Source: Pseudomonas sp. 31-12
Lineage (GTDB): Bacteria > Pseudomonadota > Gammaproteobacteria > Pseudomonadales > Pseudomonadaceae
Length of the DNA: 64,000 nt
Direction of reading: 5' to 3'
NCBI RefSeq assembly: GCF_003151075.1
Contig: NZ_CP029482.1
Coordinates: 4,216,001 to 4,280,000 of the forward strand
The position numbers and the translations under genes were made by a program. Under the pieces are notes generated by a model. The model made no database searches. It saw only the letters and a list, made by a program, of their open reading frames with translations, and was not told the origin of the DNA. Position 1 is the stretch's first letter; every line of letters starts with the position of its first letter. Shown here one piece after another: positions 25,834 through 33,495 of this stretch.

Positions 25834-25848
25834 TTGACCTGGCGGGAC
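25834..25848 (-). promoter_or_regulatory. Single type-2 site-B-like half-site upstream of the SDR
   Basis: TTGACCTGGCGGGAC (plus-strand reading) matches site B of the 24.9-kb operator at 12 of 15 positions. The expected partner 21 bp away (25813) is not recognisable, so this is at best a half operator. Confidence 0.35.
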
Positions 25849-25857
25849 ATCGACCGT

Positions 25858-26880
25858 TCAGGTGGATGAATCGTTGCCAGCCTGCTTGCTGCGGTTGCGC
25901 CATTCCCGTGGCGAACAACCGAATTCAGTGCAAAACCAGCGCGTAAACGACGTCGGAACCGCGTAACCGATCATCATGCCCACACGCTGCAGGGAATAAT
26001 TTTTGTTTGCCATGTAATGCAAGGCGAGTTCGCGACGCACAGCGTTGAGAAGTTCGGAAAATGTCAGGCCGGCCTCATCGAGTTCTCGTTGCAGGGTTCG
26101 CACGCTAACGCCTTTGGCATAGGCAACCTGATTGATGGTGGCGCGCCCGACCGGCATCAGCAAATAGATTGCCTTGCGCACATCGAAAATCACCGAGTGC
26201 TCGCTGGCGTCTGCCATCGAATCCATGAACTGGCGAGCGTAAACAGCCATCGCCGGGTCGGCCTGGGGATTGAGTTGATCAATATCCTCGGCGTCGCAAA
26301 CGATGCCATCGAACTCAGCGTCGAACACGACCCGGCAACGAAAGAATCGCGTGTGCTCCTGCTGGCTTGCCGGGGCCTCATGGCTGAAATGAATGCTATG
26401 CGGATGCCATTGACTGCCCATCAGCGATTTGCAGGTGCGATGCAGTATGCCGATCGCCAGTTCGGCCGCCTGGCGCTTGGGTACGCCCGCCTCAGCCATG
26501 ATTTCATCGCGGATCAGCACCGTGTTTCCCACCGTTTCCAGGTTCATGGCCAGTGTTCGGTTGAGCAGGTGTCGATACTCGATGCTGGTGAGCAGCATGT
26601 CTCGCAGTGTGCGCTGATGACTGAATAGCAAGCTGATGGCGCCGAGATCCGAGAGTCGTCGAGCGTCTGCCATGCGCAGGCCAAAGGCCGGGCAGGATGA
26701 TTGAGCCGCGGAGGACTCCAGCAGCTTGAGTGCCGCCTCCAGCGGCAGCATGCATTCCGGGTCATTCAACATGACGGGAGTCAGGCCGACGCCACGCAGC
26801 ATCTCGCCCGGATTCAGACCGAGGCTCTGGGCAATCTCCGTGTAGTTCTTGAGGGTTGCAGCCCGTACAAACGCGTCCAT
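25858..26880 (-). CDS. AraC-family transcriptional regulator 1
   Basis: The 340-residue protein has an N-terminal Arabinose_bd-type sensing domain (about 1-210) and a C-terminal AraC double helix-turn-helix (TINQVAYAKGVSVRTLQREL near 260, VGMMIGYAVPTSFTRWFCTE near 308). ATG 26880 aligns with the start of its paralogue at 33.5 kb (both read A/S-A-x-L-x-N-Y-x-E-I-A). It is divergent from the BKACE operon; the 200-bp gap contains two 17-bp direct repeats, which I assign to it by position. It probably activates that operon and yeiH. Confidence 0.9.
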   Translation of the reverse strand: MDAFVRAATLKNYTEIAQSLGLNPGEMLRGVGLTPVMLNDPECMLPLEAALKLLESSAAQSSCPAFGLRMADARRLSDLGAISLLFSHQRTLRDMLLTSIEYRHLLNRTLAMNLETVGNTVLIRDEIMAEAGVPKRQAAELAIGILHRTCKSLMGSQWHPHSIHFSHEAPASQQEHTRFFRCRVVFDAEFDGIVCDAEDIDQLNPQADPAMAVYARQFMDSMADASEHSVIFDVRKAIYLLMPVGRATINQVAYAKGVSVRTLQRELDEAGLTFSELLNAVRRELALHYMANKNYSLQRVGMMIGYAVPTSFTRWFCTEFGCSPREWRNRSKQAGNDSST

Positions 26881-26949
26881 CGCACCTCCTCCCGTGATCT
26901 CCAATAGCTTCTGCAATCGATTATATGGGCACTCATTGAACACTGGTAT

Positions 26950-26987
26950 TGGCACGTATTGAAAGGTTTTTGGCACGTGATGAGAGG
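26950..26987 (+). promoter_or_regulatory. Direct-repeat operator, type 1 (upstream of BKACE operon)
   Basis: TGGCACGTATTGAAAGG (26950-26966) and TGGCACGTGATGAGAGG (26971-26987) are 21 bp apart and share 14 of 17 bases. A second pair of the same design occurs at 31766-31803 before yeiH. Distance to the start codon is 93 bp here and 97 bp there. Tandem sites two helical turns apart are typical for AraC-type activators. Confidence 0.7.
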
Positions 26988-27055
26988 TTTTCATCCGCTG
27001 GCTGCAGCAAAGTACAAGCCATGCACCACCGACAACGACACCCTCAAAGCACAAA

Positions 27056-27063
27056 AATAACAA
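27056..27063 (+). promoter_or_regulatory. Crc/Hfq CA motif before the BKACE gene
   Basis: AATAACAA, within ACAAAAATAACAACC, lies just before the SD GGAGA and fits the AANAANAA catabolite-repression motif of Pseudomonas. Confidence 0.5.
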
Positions 27064-27079
27064 CCGATTGGAGACATGC

Positions 27080-28135
27080 ATGAACTTTCTTGACGGATCC
27101 ATGTACCCCGAAAACCAGCAAAAACTAGTCATTACCGCCGCCCCGTTTGCACCTTCCTGGATTCCAGCGGACTTCCCGGAAGAGATTCCAGTCACGATGG
27201 AAGAACACATTCAGATGGCCGTCGACTGCTACAACGCCGGGGCCACGGTGCTACACCTGCATGTGCGCGAGTTGGACGGCAAGGGCTCCAAGCGTCTGTC
27301 CATGTTCAACGAGTTGATCGCCGGCGTGCGCGAAACCGTGCCGGACATGATCATCCAGGTCGGTGGCTCGATCTCCTTCGCCCCGGAAGATGATGGCGAT
27401 GTTGCCAAGTGGCTGTCGGACGATACGCGGCACATGCTCGCCGAACTCTCGCCCAAGCCCGATCAGGTGACGATTGCGATCAACAGCAACCAGATGAACG
27501 TCGTCGAGCAAATGCTCGAGGCCGACATTGCCGGTACCAGCATGGGCACGCCCGAGGGCTTTCGTGCCTATCGCGAGATGACCATCCCGGCCGGCCCGGA
27601 ATGGGTCGAGGAGCACATCAAGCGCCTGTCGGCCAACGGCATTCAAACGCAATTCCAGCTCGGCAACATCCCTTCATTCGAAACCGTCGAGCGGATGATG
27701 CGCCGCGGCGTCTGCAACGTGCCGCTGATCCTCACCTGGGTGGCGATTGGTGGTGGTGCCGACTCCCCTAACCTCTACAACCTGGCGAATTTCGTGCGTG
27801 CCTGTCCGGACGGTTCCGTGCTGACACTGGAATCCTCCGTCCTCAACGTGCTGCCACTGAACGTGATGGCGATTGCCCTGGGCCTGCATGTGCGTTGCGG
27901 CACCGAGGACAACATCTGGACCCAAAGCCGCGATCGCAAGATGGGCACAGTGGAGCAGATCGAGCAACTGGTGCGCATTTCCCGGGAAATGGGTCGCGAA
28001 ATTGCCAACGGCAAAGAGGCTCGCGAGATCTACAAGATCGGCACGTTCTACAAGGACGCTGATGAGACGCTGGCCGAGAACGGCTTCGCGCCTAACCGCA
28101 AATCCGGTCAGAAAGGCTTTACCCAATTCGGCTAA
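27080..28135 (+). CDS. Beta-keto acid cleavage enzyme (BKACE, DUF849)
   Basis: BKACE enzymes condense a beta-keto acid with acetyl-CoA to give acetoacetate and a CoA ester. The 351-residue TIM-barrel protein has the Zn ligands His59 and His61 (ATVLHLHVRELDG) and the family strand ends ITAAPFAPSW (18-27), GGSISFAPED, EGFRAYRE and RCGTEDNIW. ATG 27080 follows GGAGA by 5 nt; an in-frame TTG (27068) would overlap that site. First gene of a plus-strand operon with an MFS transporter, a Rieske protein and a CoA ligase. Substrate specificity cannot be read. Confidence 0.92.
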   Translation: MNFLDGSMYPENQQKLVITAAPFAPSWIPADFPEEIPVTMEEHIQMAVDCYNAGATVLHLHVRELDGKGSKRLSMFNELIAGVRETVPDMIIQVGGSISFAPEDDGDVAKWLSDDTRHMLAELSPKPDQVTIAINSNQMNVVEQMLEADIAGTSMGTPEGFRAYREMTIPAGPEWVEEHIKRLSANGIQTQFQLGNIPSFETVERMMRRGVCNVPLILTWVAIGGGADSPNLYNLANFVRACPDGSVLTLESSVLNVLPLNVMAIALGLHVRCGTEDNIWTQSRDRKMGTVEQIEQLVRISREMGREIANGKEAREIYKIGTFYKDADETLAENGFAPNRKSGQKGFTQFG

Positions 28136-28247
28136 GTCGAACCTTGCGGGGCACACGCTAGCAGTACCTGCGTGCGTCCCGCGAGTCCCGCTACACATCA
28201 TTTCAAGAGCTGCGAATGAACGCGGCCGTAACAAGAGGAAAGACTAC

Positions 28248-29534
28248 GTGACTTTGCATGCTCCAATGGAAGTACGCAGTGACACCTGGCGACGTGTCGC
28301 ACGACCCTACGCCTGGGTGGTCTTCGCCCTGACCTTCGGCCTGTTGCTGTCAGACTTCATGTCCCGACAGGTACTAACGGTGGTTTTCCCGCAGCTGAAA
28401 GCTGAGTGGGGTCTCTCCGATTCCGAACTCGGCGCCCTCTCCGGCGTCGTCGCCATCGCCGTCGGCGTGCTGGCCTTCCCTCTGTCGGTCGTCGCTGATC
28501 GCCTCGGTCGCATCCGCAGCCTGATCCTCATGGCCGCGATCTGGAGCTTCGCCACCCTGATGTGTGGTTTTGCCTCCGACTATCAAGAGATGTTCGTGGC
28601 GCGCTTTTTCATTGGCGTCGGTGAAGCGGCCTACGGCAGCGTCGGCCTTGCCGTGGTGCTGAGCATTTTTCCGCCGCAGCAAAGGTCCACGATCACCGGC
28701 GCGTTCCTGGCCGGGAGCATGGTCGGTTCCGTACTTGGCATTGGCCTCGGTGGCGTCCTGGCGACACATTTCGGCTGGCGTGCGTCCTTCGTTGGCATGG
28801 CGATTTATGGTATCGCGCTGACGGCGGTGTATGCGCTGGTCGTCAGGCCTGGCCGCCTTGAATCGCCGCGCCCGGCTGCCGGCTCGGATCAGCGTCAGGT
28901 TCTTCCTCCGCTCAGGAGCCTGTTCTCGACGTCTTCCGTCTTGAGCATCTACATCGGCAGCGGCCTGCAATTGTTCGCCATCGCCGCCCTGCTGACCTGG
29001 CTGCCCAGCTACCTGAGTCGCTTCTACGACATGCCGCTGACGAAAGCCGGTGCGGTCGCGGCCATTTTCATGCTCTGCACGGCGGTCGGCATGCCTCTGT
29101 GTGGCGCCATCGCCGACCGCTTGTGCCACGGTTCGCCGACGCGAAAAATCAGATTGACCATGGGGTACTGCCTGCTCTGCAGTGCGCTGTTGACCGTGGC
29201 CTTTCAACTGCCGGTGGGCATTGCTCAACTGGTCATGATTGGCCTGGCGATGTTCATTGGCGGTGGCATCGTCGGCCCGTCCGGCACCATGGTCGCCGAC
29301 CTGACGCCACCTGCCTTGCACAGCACCGCGATGGCCACGCTGGCCATTGCCAACAACCTGCTGGGCATGGCTCCGGGCCCCTTCGTCACCGGTTTGCTCG
29401 CCGATCGCATCGGCCTGGCCTCAGCGCTGCAACTGCTGCCATTGGCTGGCGTTGCCGCCGCGCTGGTCCTGATGGTGGGCGTGCGCAACTACCAACAGGA
29501 TCTTCAGCGCGTCTGTGTTCAACCCTGCTCCTGA
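28248..29534 (+). CDS. Major facilitator superfamily transporter
   Basis: The 428-residue protein has twelve predicted helices, the MFS motif A after helix 2 (VVADRLGRIRSL, about 82-93) and its half-copy after helix 8 (AIADRLCHGSPTRKIRL). GTG 28248 follows AGAGGA at 28233-28238 and places the first helix at residues 18-36; longer frames add non-hydrophobic shadow sequence. The HxxD/E-rich loop pattern resembles Spinster-like or hexuronate-type MFS proteins. Likely imports the substrate or a shorter analogue across the inner membrane. Confidence 0.9.
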   Translation: MTLHAPMEVRSDTWRRVARPYAWVVFALTFGLLLSDFMSRQVLTVVFPQLKAEWGLSDSELGALSGVVAIAVGVLAFPLSVVADRLGRIRSLILMAAIWSFATLMCGFASDYQEMFVARFFIGVGEAAYGSVGLAVVLSIFPPQQRSTITGAFLAGSMVGSVLGIGLGGVLATHFGWRASFVGMAIYGIALTAVYALVVRPGRLESPRPAAGSDQRQVLPPLRSLFSTSSVLSIYIGSGLQLFAIAALLTWLPSYLSRFYDMPLTKAGAVAAIFMLCTAVGMPLCGAIADRLCHGSPTRKIRLTMGYCLLCSALLTVAFQLPVGIAQLVMIGLAMFIGGGIVGPSGTMVADLTPPALHSTAMATLAIANNLLGMAPGPFVTGLLADRIGLASALQLLPLAGVAAALVLMVGVRNYQQDLQRVCVQPCS

Positions 29535-29597
29535 GGCATGCACGATGACATGTAACGCCCATCGTCGAAGCATCCTCACCTTCTGCGAGACCTTGTC

Positions 29598-29924
29598 ATG
29601 AACAACACCCTGGAACTGCCGGTCTCTGTCGATCCGGGTATCGGAAAGCGCACGCGCGTGCAGGCCGACGGTCGCTATATCGCGTTGTTCAATGTCGAAG
29701 GCCGGATTTACGCCATCGACGACAGCTGCCCGCACAACGGCGCCTCGTTGTTGTTCGGCCAAGTCGATGGTTGCTGGGTGCAGTGCCCTGCCCATGGCCT
29801 GCGTTTCGACCTGGCCACCGGCTGCATGCGCGGTGGCGGGTTGAATGTACGCACCTATCCCGTCGAGGTTGCCGAGGACTGCATTCGAATCACCCTACCC
29901 ACTCCAATCACCCGCCACCAATAA
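29598..29924 (+). CDS. Stand-alone Rieske [2Fe-2S] ferredoxin
   Basis: The 108-residue protein has CPH at 44-46 and CPAH at 63-66, giving C-x-H-x16-C-x2-H, the Rieske cluster ligands. Size and absence of a membrane anchor fit a soluble Rieske ferredoxin, which normally feeds electrons to an oxygenase or nitrite-reductase-type partner. No oxygenase is encoded in the island, so its partner is elsewhere or it serves another role. It lies 19 bp before the CoA ligase start. Confidence 0.93.
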   Translation: MNNTLELPVSVDPGIGKRTRVQADGRYIALFNVEGRIYAIDDSCPHNGASLLFGQVDGCWVQCPAHGLRFDLATGCMRGGGLNVRTYPVEVAEDCIRITLPTPITRHQ

Positions 29925-29943
29925 CTTCAATAGCAGGTTGATC

Positions 29944-31641
29944 ATGACCCAATCATTCACCACCGCCCGTCATTGGCAACAGAGTTACGACGCCCGCGTA
30001 CCGGCGGATATCAACCCCGACACCTGGCCTTCGGTGGTCGCGATGGCCGAAGATGCCATGCAGCGTTACGCCAGCCACACGGCATTTCACTGCTACGACC
30101 GTTCACTCAGCTATGCCGATGTCGACTCGCAGTCAGGCGCGTTTGCCGCTTACCTGCAACATCTTGGTGTGCAACGTGGCGACCGTATTGCGGTGATGCT
30201 GCCGAACATCCCGGCGTTTCCCGTCGCCATGTTTGGCGTCCTGCGGGCCGGTGCGGCGCAGGTCAATGTCAACCCGACGTACACCCCGCAAGAACTCTTG
30301 CACCAGCTCAACGATGCCGGGGCCCAGGTCATTGTCATCATCGCCAGTGCCCTCCCTGCACTGGAAGCGATCCTGGTCAGCACGACCATCAAAAAAGTCA
30401 TCGTGGTACAGCCGCGCGACACTCTGGACGGGCCCGTCGGAACCGGCGATTTTGACATCCCGTCATCATCGGCATTTCCAATGACGCGTTTCACCGCTGC
30501 CCTGCACGAGGGCGGCAAGCTACCGCTGACACCGGTCGAGCTGACGGGCGATGACTTGCTCTTTCTGCAATACACCGGCGGGACGACTGGCCCCTCGAAA
30601 GGTGCTGCGTTGTCTCACCGCAACCTCATCGCCAACATCATGCAGGCGCGGGCATTTCTACCCGACATGTTTGACCCCGACGGAAACAACGTGGTGGTCA
30701 CGGCGCTGCCGCTGTTCCACGTGTTTGCCCTGACGATCAATCTGCTGATCGGTTTTTCGGCCGGGGCCGAGAACTGGCTGGTCCCCGATGCACGCAACAG
30801 CGATGACCTGGTCGGTACGTTGATCAAGGCTCGGCCGACGCTGCTGACCGGGGTCAATACCCTGTACGGCGCGCTGGTACGCCACCCGCGCATTGGTGAA
30901 GTGGATTTCTCGCGCCTGCGCCTGGCCATCGGCGGCGGAGCAGCGGTATTGCCGGCTACCTCGACGCTGTGGAAGAACATCACCGGCCAGGAAATACTCG
31001 AAGGCTACGGCCTCTCCGAAACCTCGGCCATCCTGTGCCTGAATGTCATGGGTCGCAGCCAGTTCTCGGCGGCCGTCGGACTGCCATTGCCGTCGACCGA
31101 CATCGTGTTGCTCAAGGATGATGATCAACCCGCCGAGTTAGGCGAGGCGGGAGAAATTTGCGCCAAGGGGCCGCAGATCATATCCGGCTACTGGCACAAG
31201 CCCACTGCCAACGCCAACGCGTTCACCGCCGATGGTTACTTTCGCACCGGTGACATCGGCATCTTTGCCGCCAACGGCCTGCTCAAGATCGTCGATCGCA
31301 AAAAGGACTTGATCATTGTCTCGGGTTTCAACGTTTACCCCAACGAGGTCGAGGTCGTCGTCGCCAGTTGCACAGGTGTCAGCGAATGCGCCGTGATCGG
31401 CATGCCGGATGAGCGCAGCGGGGAATCCGTGTGCCTGTACGTCGTCAAAGCCGCCAACGCCACGCTTGATGAAGCCCTCCTGATCGAACACTGCCGTGCC
31501 CACCTGGCGGCCTACAAAGTACCTCGCCAGGTGCGGTTCCTTTCGGCGTTGCCCAAGTCCACGGTGGGCAAGATATTGCGCAAGGACTTGCGCGTACTTG
31601 CTACTGCGGGCAGTCCGACTGAAGCGACCATGGCCAGTTGA
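29944..31641 (+). CDS. Acyl-CoA ligase (FadD/class I adenylate-forming)
   Basis: The 565-residue enzyme activates a carboxylic acid to its CoA thioester through an acyl-AMP. Motifs: P-loop YTGGTTGPSKGA (about 200-211), LEGYGLSETSA, DGYFRTGDIG, and the C-terminal lysine in KSTVGKILRKDL (about 539-550). ATG 29944 is preceded by AGCAGG; the longer frame would overlap the Rieske gene. It is the last gene of the BKACE operon and probably catalyses the entry step, feeding the acyl-CoA dehydrogenase of the other operon. Confidence 0.93.
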   Translation: MTQSFTTARHWQQSYDARVPADINPDTWPSVVAMAEDAMQRYASHTAFHCYDRSLSYADVDSQSGAFAAYLQHLGVQRGDRIAVMLPNIPAFPVAMFGVLRAGAAQVNVNPTYTPQELLHQLNDAGAQVIVIIASALPALEAILVSTTIKKVIVVQPRDTLDGPVGTGDFDIPSSSAFPMTRFTAALHEGGKLPLTPVELTGDDLLFLQYTGGTTGPSKGAALSHRNLIANIMQARAFLPDMFDPDGNNVVVTALPLFHVFALTINLLIGFSAGAENWLVPDARNSDDLVGTLIKARPTLLTGVNTLYGALVRHPRIGEVDFSRLRLAIGGGAAVLPATSTLWKNITGQEILEGYGLSETSAILCLNVMGRSQFSAAVGLPLPSTDIVLLKDDDQPAELGEAGEICAKGPQIISGYWHKPTANANAFTADGYFRTGDIGIFAANGLLKIVDRKKDLIIVSGFNVYPNEVEVVVASCTGVSECAVIGMPDERSGESVCLYVVKAANATLDEALLIEHCRAHLAAYKVPRQVRFLSALPKSTVGKILRKDLRVLATAGSPTEATMAS

Positions 31642-31765
31642 AGCACGCCGCTTCCACGCCTTGATACCCCTTCTCAACCCAGCCATCCCATAGGCGAATG
31701 AAGGCCCCTGCCCGTTTCCATTCGCCATCACTGCCTCCCGTTCCTTCGGCCCATACGACGGCATT

Positions 31766-31803
31766 TGGCACCAAATGAAAGGTGGCTGGCACCAAATGAG
31801 AAG
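31766..31803 (+). promoter_or_regulatory. Direct-repeat operator, type 1 (upstream of yeiH-like gene)
   Basis: TGGCACCAAATGAAAGG (31766-31782) and TGGCACCAAATGAGAAG (31787-31803) are 21 bp apart and match the pair at 26950-26987 in sequence, spacing and distance to the start codon. They imply co-regulation of this gene with the BKACE operon. Confidence 0.7.
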
Positions 31804-31899
31804 TGCGCAACCCGCCATCGCCCTAGAGTAAATCAACGACCACATCGCCACCTGCCCGATGCCATATCCCCATGGCTTCGCCTGCGAGGACTTCATTTC

Positions 31900-32910
31900 A
31901 TGAGCTCAATCGCTCTCGTCAATATTCACTCTCGCGCCCTCGAACTGGCACCGGGATTTTTCGTCAGCGTGATCGTTGCCACGGCGGCGACCTTCCTCTC
32001 AGAGCACTATGGCGCCCCCGTAATGCTGTTCGCATTGCTGCTCGGTATTGCGGTGAATTTCCTGGCCGGCGAAGGCAAGTGCAAGGCCGGTATCGAGTTC
32101 ACCGCGCGCACTGTCCTGCGTCTGGGTGTGGCCCTGTTGGGGATGCGCATCACCTTGGAACAGATTGCGACCCTGGGCTGGAGGCCGGTGGCCTTGGTGG
32201 TGATTGTTGTGGTGGTGACCATTGCAGTTTCCGTAGTCGCAGCCAAGGTCTTGGGCTTTAAACGCCTCTTCGGCATGCTCACCGGTGGCGCCACGGCGAT
32301 TTGCGGCGCCTCGGCGGCACTGGCCCTGGCTGCCGCGCTGCCCAATCACCCGCAAAAGGAACGCGCCACGCTGTTTACCGTGATCGGCGTGTCGGCGCTG
32401 TCCACGCTGGCGATGATCCTCTACCCGATGATCGCCAATTGGTTTGCCTTGTCGCCGCAGGAGGCCGGGGTGTTCCTCGGTGCGACCATCCATGACGTGG
32501 CCCAGGTCGTTGGCGCCGGTTACAGCATGTCTACCGAGACCGGTGACACCGCCACCGTGGTCAAGCTGATGCGCGTGGCGATGCTTCTGCCGGTGATCCT
32601 CTGCGCCACGCTGATCACACGCGCGCAGGGTGCGGACCCAACGGGTAAGCGCCCTCCACTGCTGCCCATGTTCGCTGTCGGCTTCCTGGTCCTGGCGTGT
32701 ATCAACAGCACCGGTTGGATAGCACCGGCGGTGCAGGGATTCGTCAATGAATTGTCGCGTTGGTGCCTGGTAATTTCCATCAGTGCCCTGGGGATGAAAA
32801 CCCAACTGAAGGAACTCGCCTCAATCGGCATCAAACCGATCCTGTTGATGGTCGGCGAAACCGTGTTTCTCGTGGGCTTGGTTCTTCTATTGCTGCACTG
32901 GGGGCTGTAA
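31900..32910 (+). CDS. YeiH/UPF0324-family membrane exporter
   Basis: The 336-residue protein has about ten hydrophobic helices and family motifs LGIAVNFL, GVALLGMRITLEQI (about 76-89), TGGATAICGASAALA (about 128-142), ATIHDVAQVVGAG (about 197-209) and ISISALGMKTQLKEL. Homologues include putative sulfate/sulfite exporters. It has its own type-1 operator, so it is probably induced with the pathway; that would make sense if catabolism releases an anion such as sulfite, but that is speculation. Confidence 0.88.
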   Translation: MSSIALVNIHSRALELAPGFFVSVIVATAATFLSEHYGAPVMLFALLLGIAVNFLAGEGKCKAGIEFTARTVLRLGVALLGMRITLEQIATLGWRPVALVVIVVVVTIAVSVVAAKVLGFKRLFGMLTGGATAICGASAALALAAALPNHPQKERATLFTVIGVSALSTLAMILYPMIANWFALSPQEAGVFLGATIHDVAQVVGAGYSMSTETGDTATVVKLMRVAMLLPVILCATLITRAQGADPTGKRPPLLPMFAVGFLVLACINSTGWIAPAVQGFVNELSRWCLVISISALGMKTQLKELASIGIKPILLMVGETVFLVGLVLLLLHWGL

Positions 32911-32971
32911 ATCGCGGGTTTGCGAAGGCCGACCCGGCCTTCGCATCAGAGCAAGAGGTGACGTGATGACT

Positions 32972-33373
32972 TCAAAAGGTGCCTGCGACCGGCCCCTCGT
33001 CGGCCAGTTTTTTGGCTTCCTCAATGAGGATCGGGGCGCCGAGCGCCATGCTGTGGATGCCCAGAATCGAGGTGAGCTGCAGCACCGCCAGGATTTCCTC
33101 GACGGTGACGCCCAGCTCCAGTGCCTTGCGGATGTGGCGACGCACACCGGGGGCATACAGATGAGTGCAGGAAGCATCGACGGCGATGGCGATCAGTTCG
33201 AAGGTCTTGGGGTCCAGAATCCCCTTGCGAATAGGGTGCGTAGCCATGCCGAAAAACTTTTCCACCCATTGCGCGTCCAGCTCGGCCAGCGGGTCCCAGG
33301 CGGGATTCCAGCTGCCGGCGTCACGCATGGCATCGCAGGTTGGGGTGCCAGGGTTGGTCTGTTCTTCATTCAT
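32972..33373 (-). CDS. Carboxymuconolactone decarboxylase/AhpD-like family protein
   Basis: The 133-residue protein has the CMD signature FELIAIAVDASCTHLYAPGV with Cys69 and downstream His80. There is a CTH rather than the redox-active CxxC of AhpD, so a peroxidase role is unlikely and the protein belongs to the poorly defined CMD-like group. It is divergent from the second AraC-type regulator; the 122-bp gap holds the type-2 operator about 60 bp upstream of this gene. Confidence 0.88.
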   Translation of the reverse strand: MNEEQTNPGTPTCDAMRDAGSWNPAWDPLAELDAQWVEKFFGMATHPIRKGILDPKTFELIAIAVDASCTHLYAPGVRRHIRKALELGVTVEEILAVLQLTSILGIHSMALGAPILIEEAKKLADEGPVAGTF

Positions 33374-33433
33374 TTGCAGTTCCTCAAGGTTGAATGGTTG
33401 CTTTCAACTCTAACGCTGCCGGTGCCCTCTGGC

Positions 33434-33469
33434 TTGACTCCAGGGGGCAGCGGCGTGACATCTCGGGAC
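33434..33469 (-). promoter_or_regulatory. Direct-repeat operator, type 2 (between CMD gene and AraC regulator 2)
   Basis: Site A TTGACTCCAGGGGGC (33434-33448) and site B GTGACATCTCGGGAC (33455-33469), 21 bp apart, match the 24.9-kb pair at 11 of 15 and 13 of 15 positions. The orientation relative to the downstream minus-strand gene is the same. Likely bound by the regulator encoded immediately to the right, which it would also autoregulate. Confidence 0.6.
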
Positions 33470-33495
33470 ACGTGCAACGTATGGGTAATCGCTCA

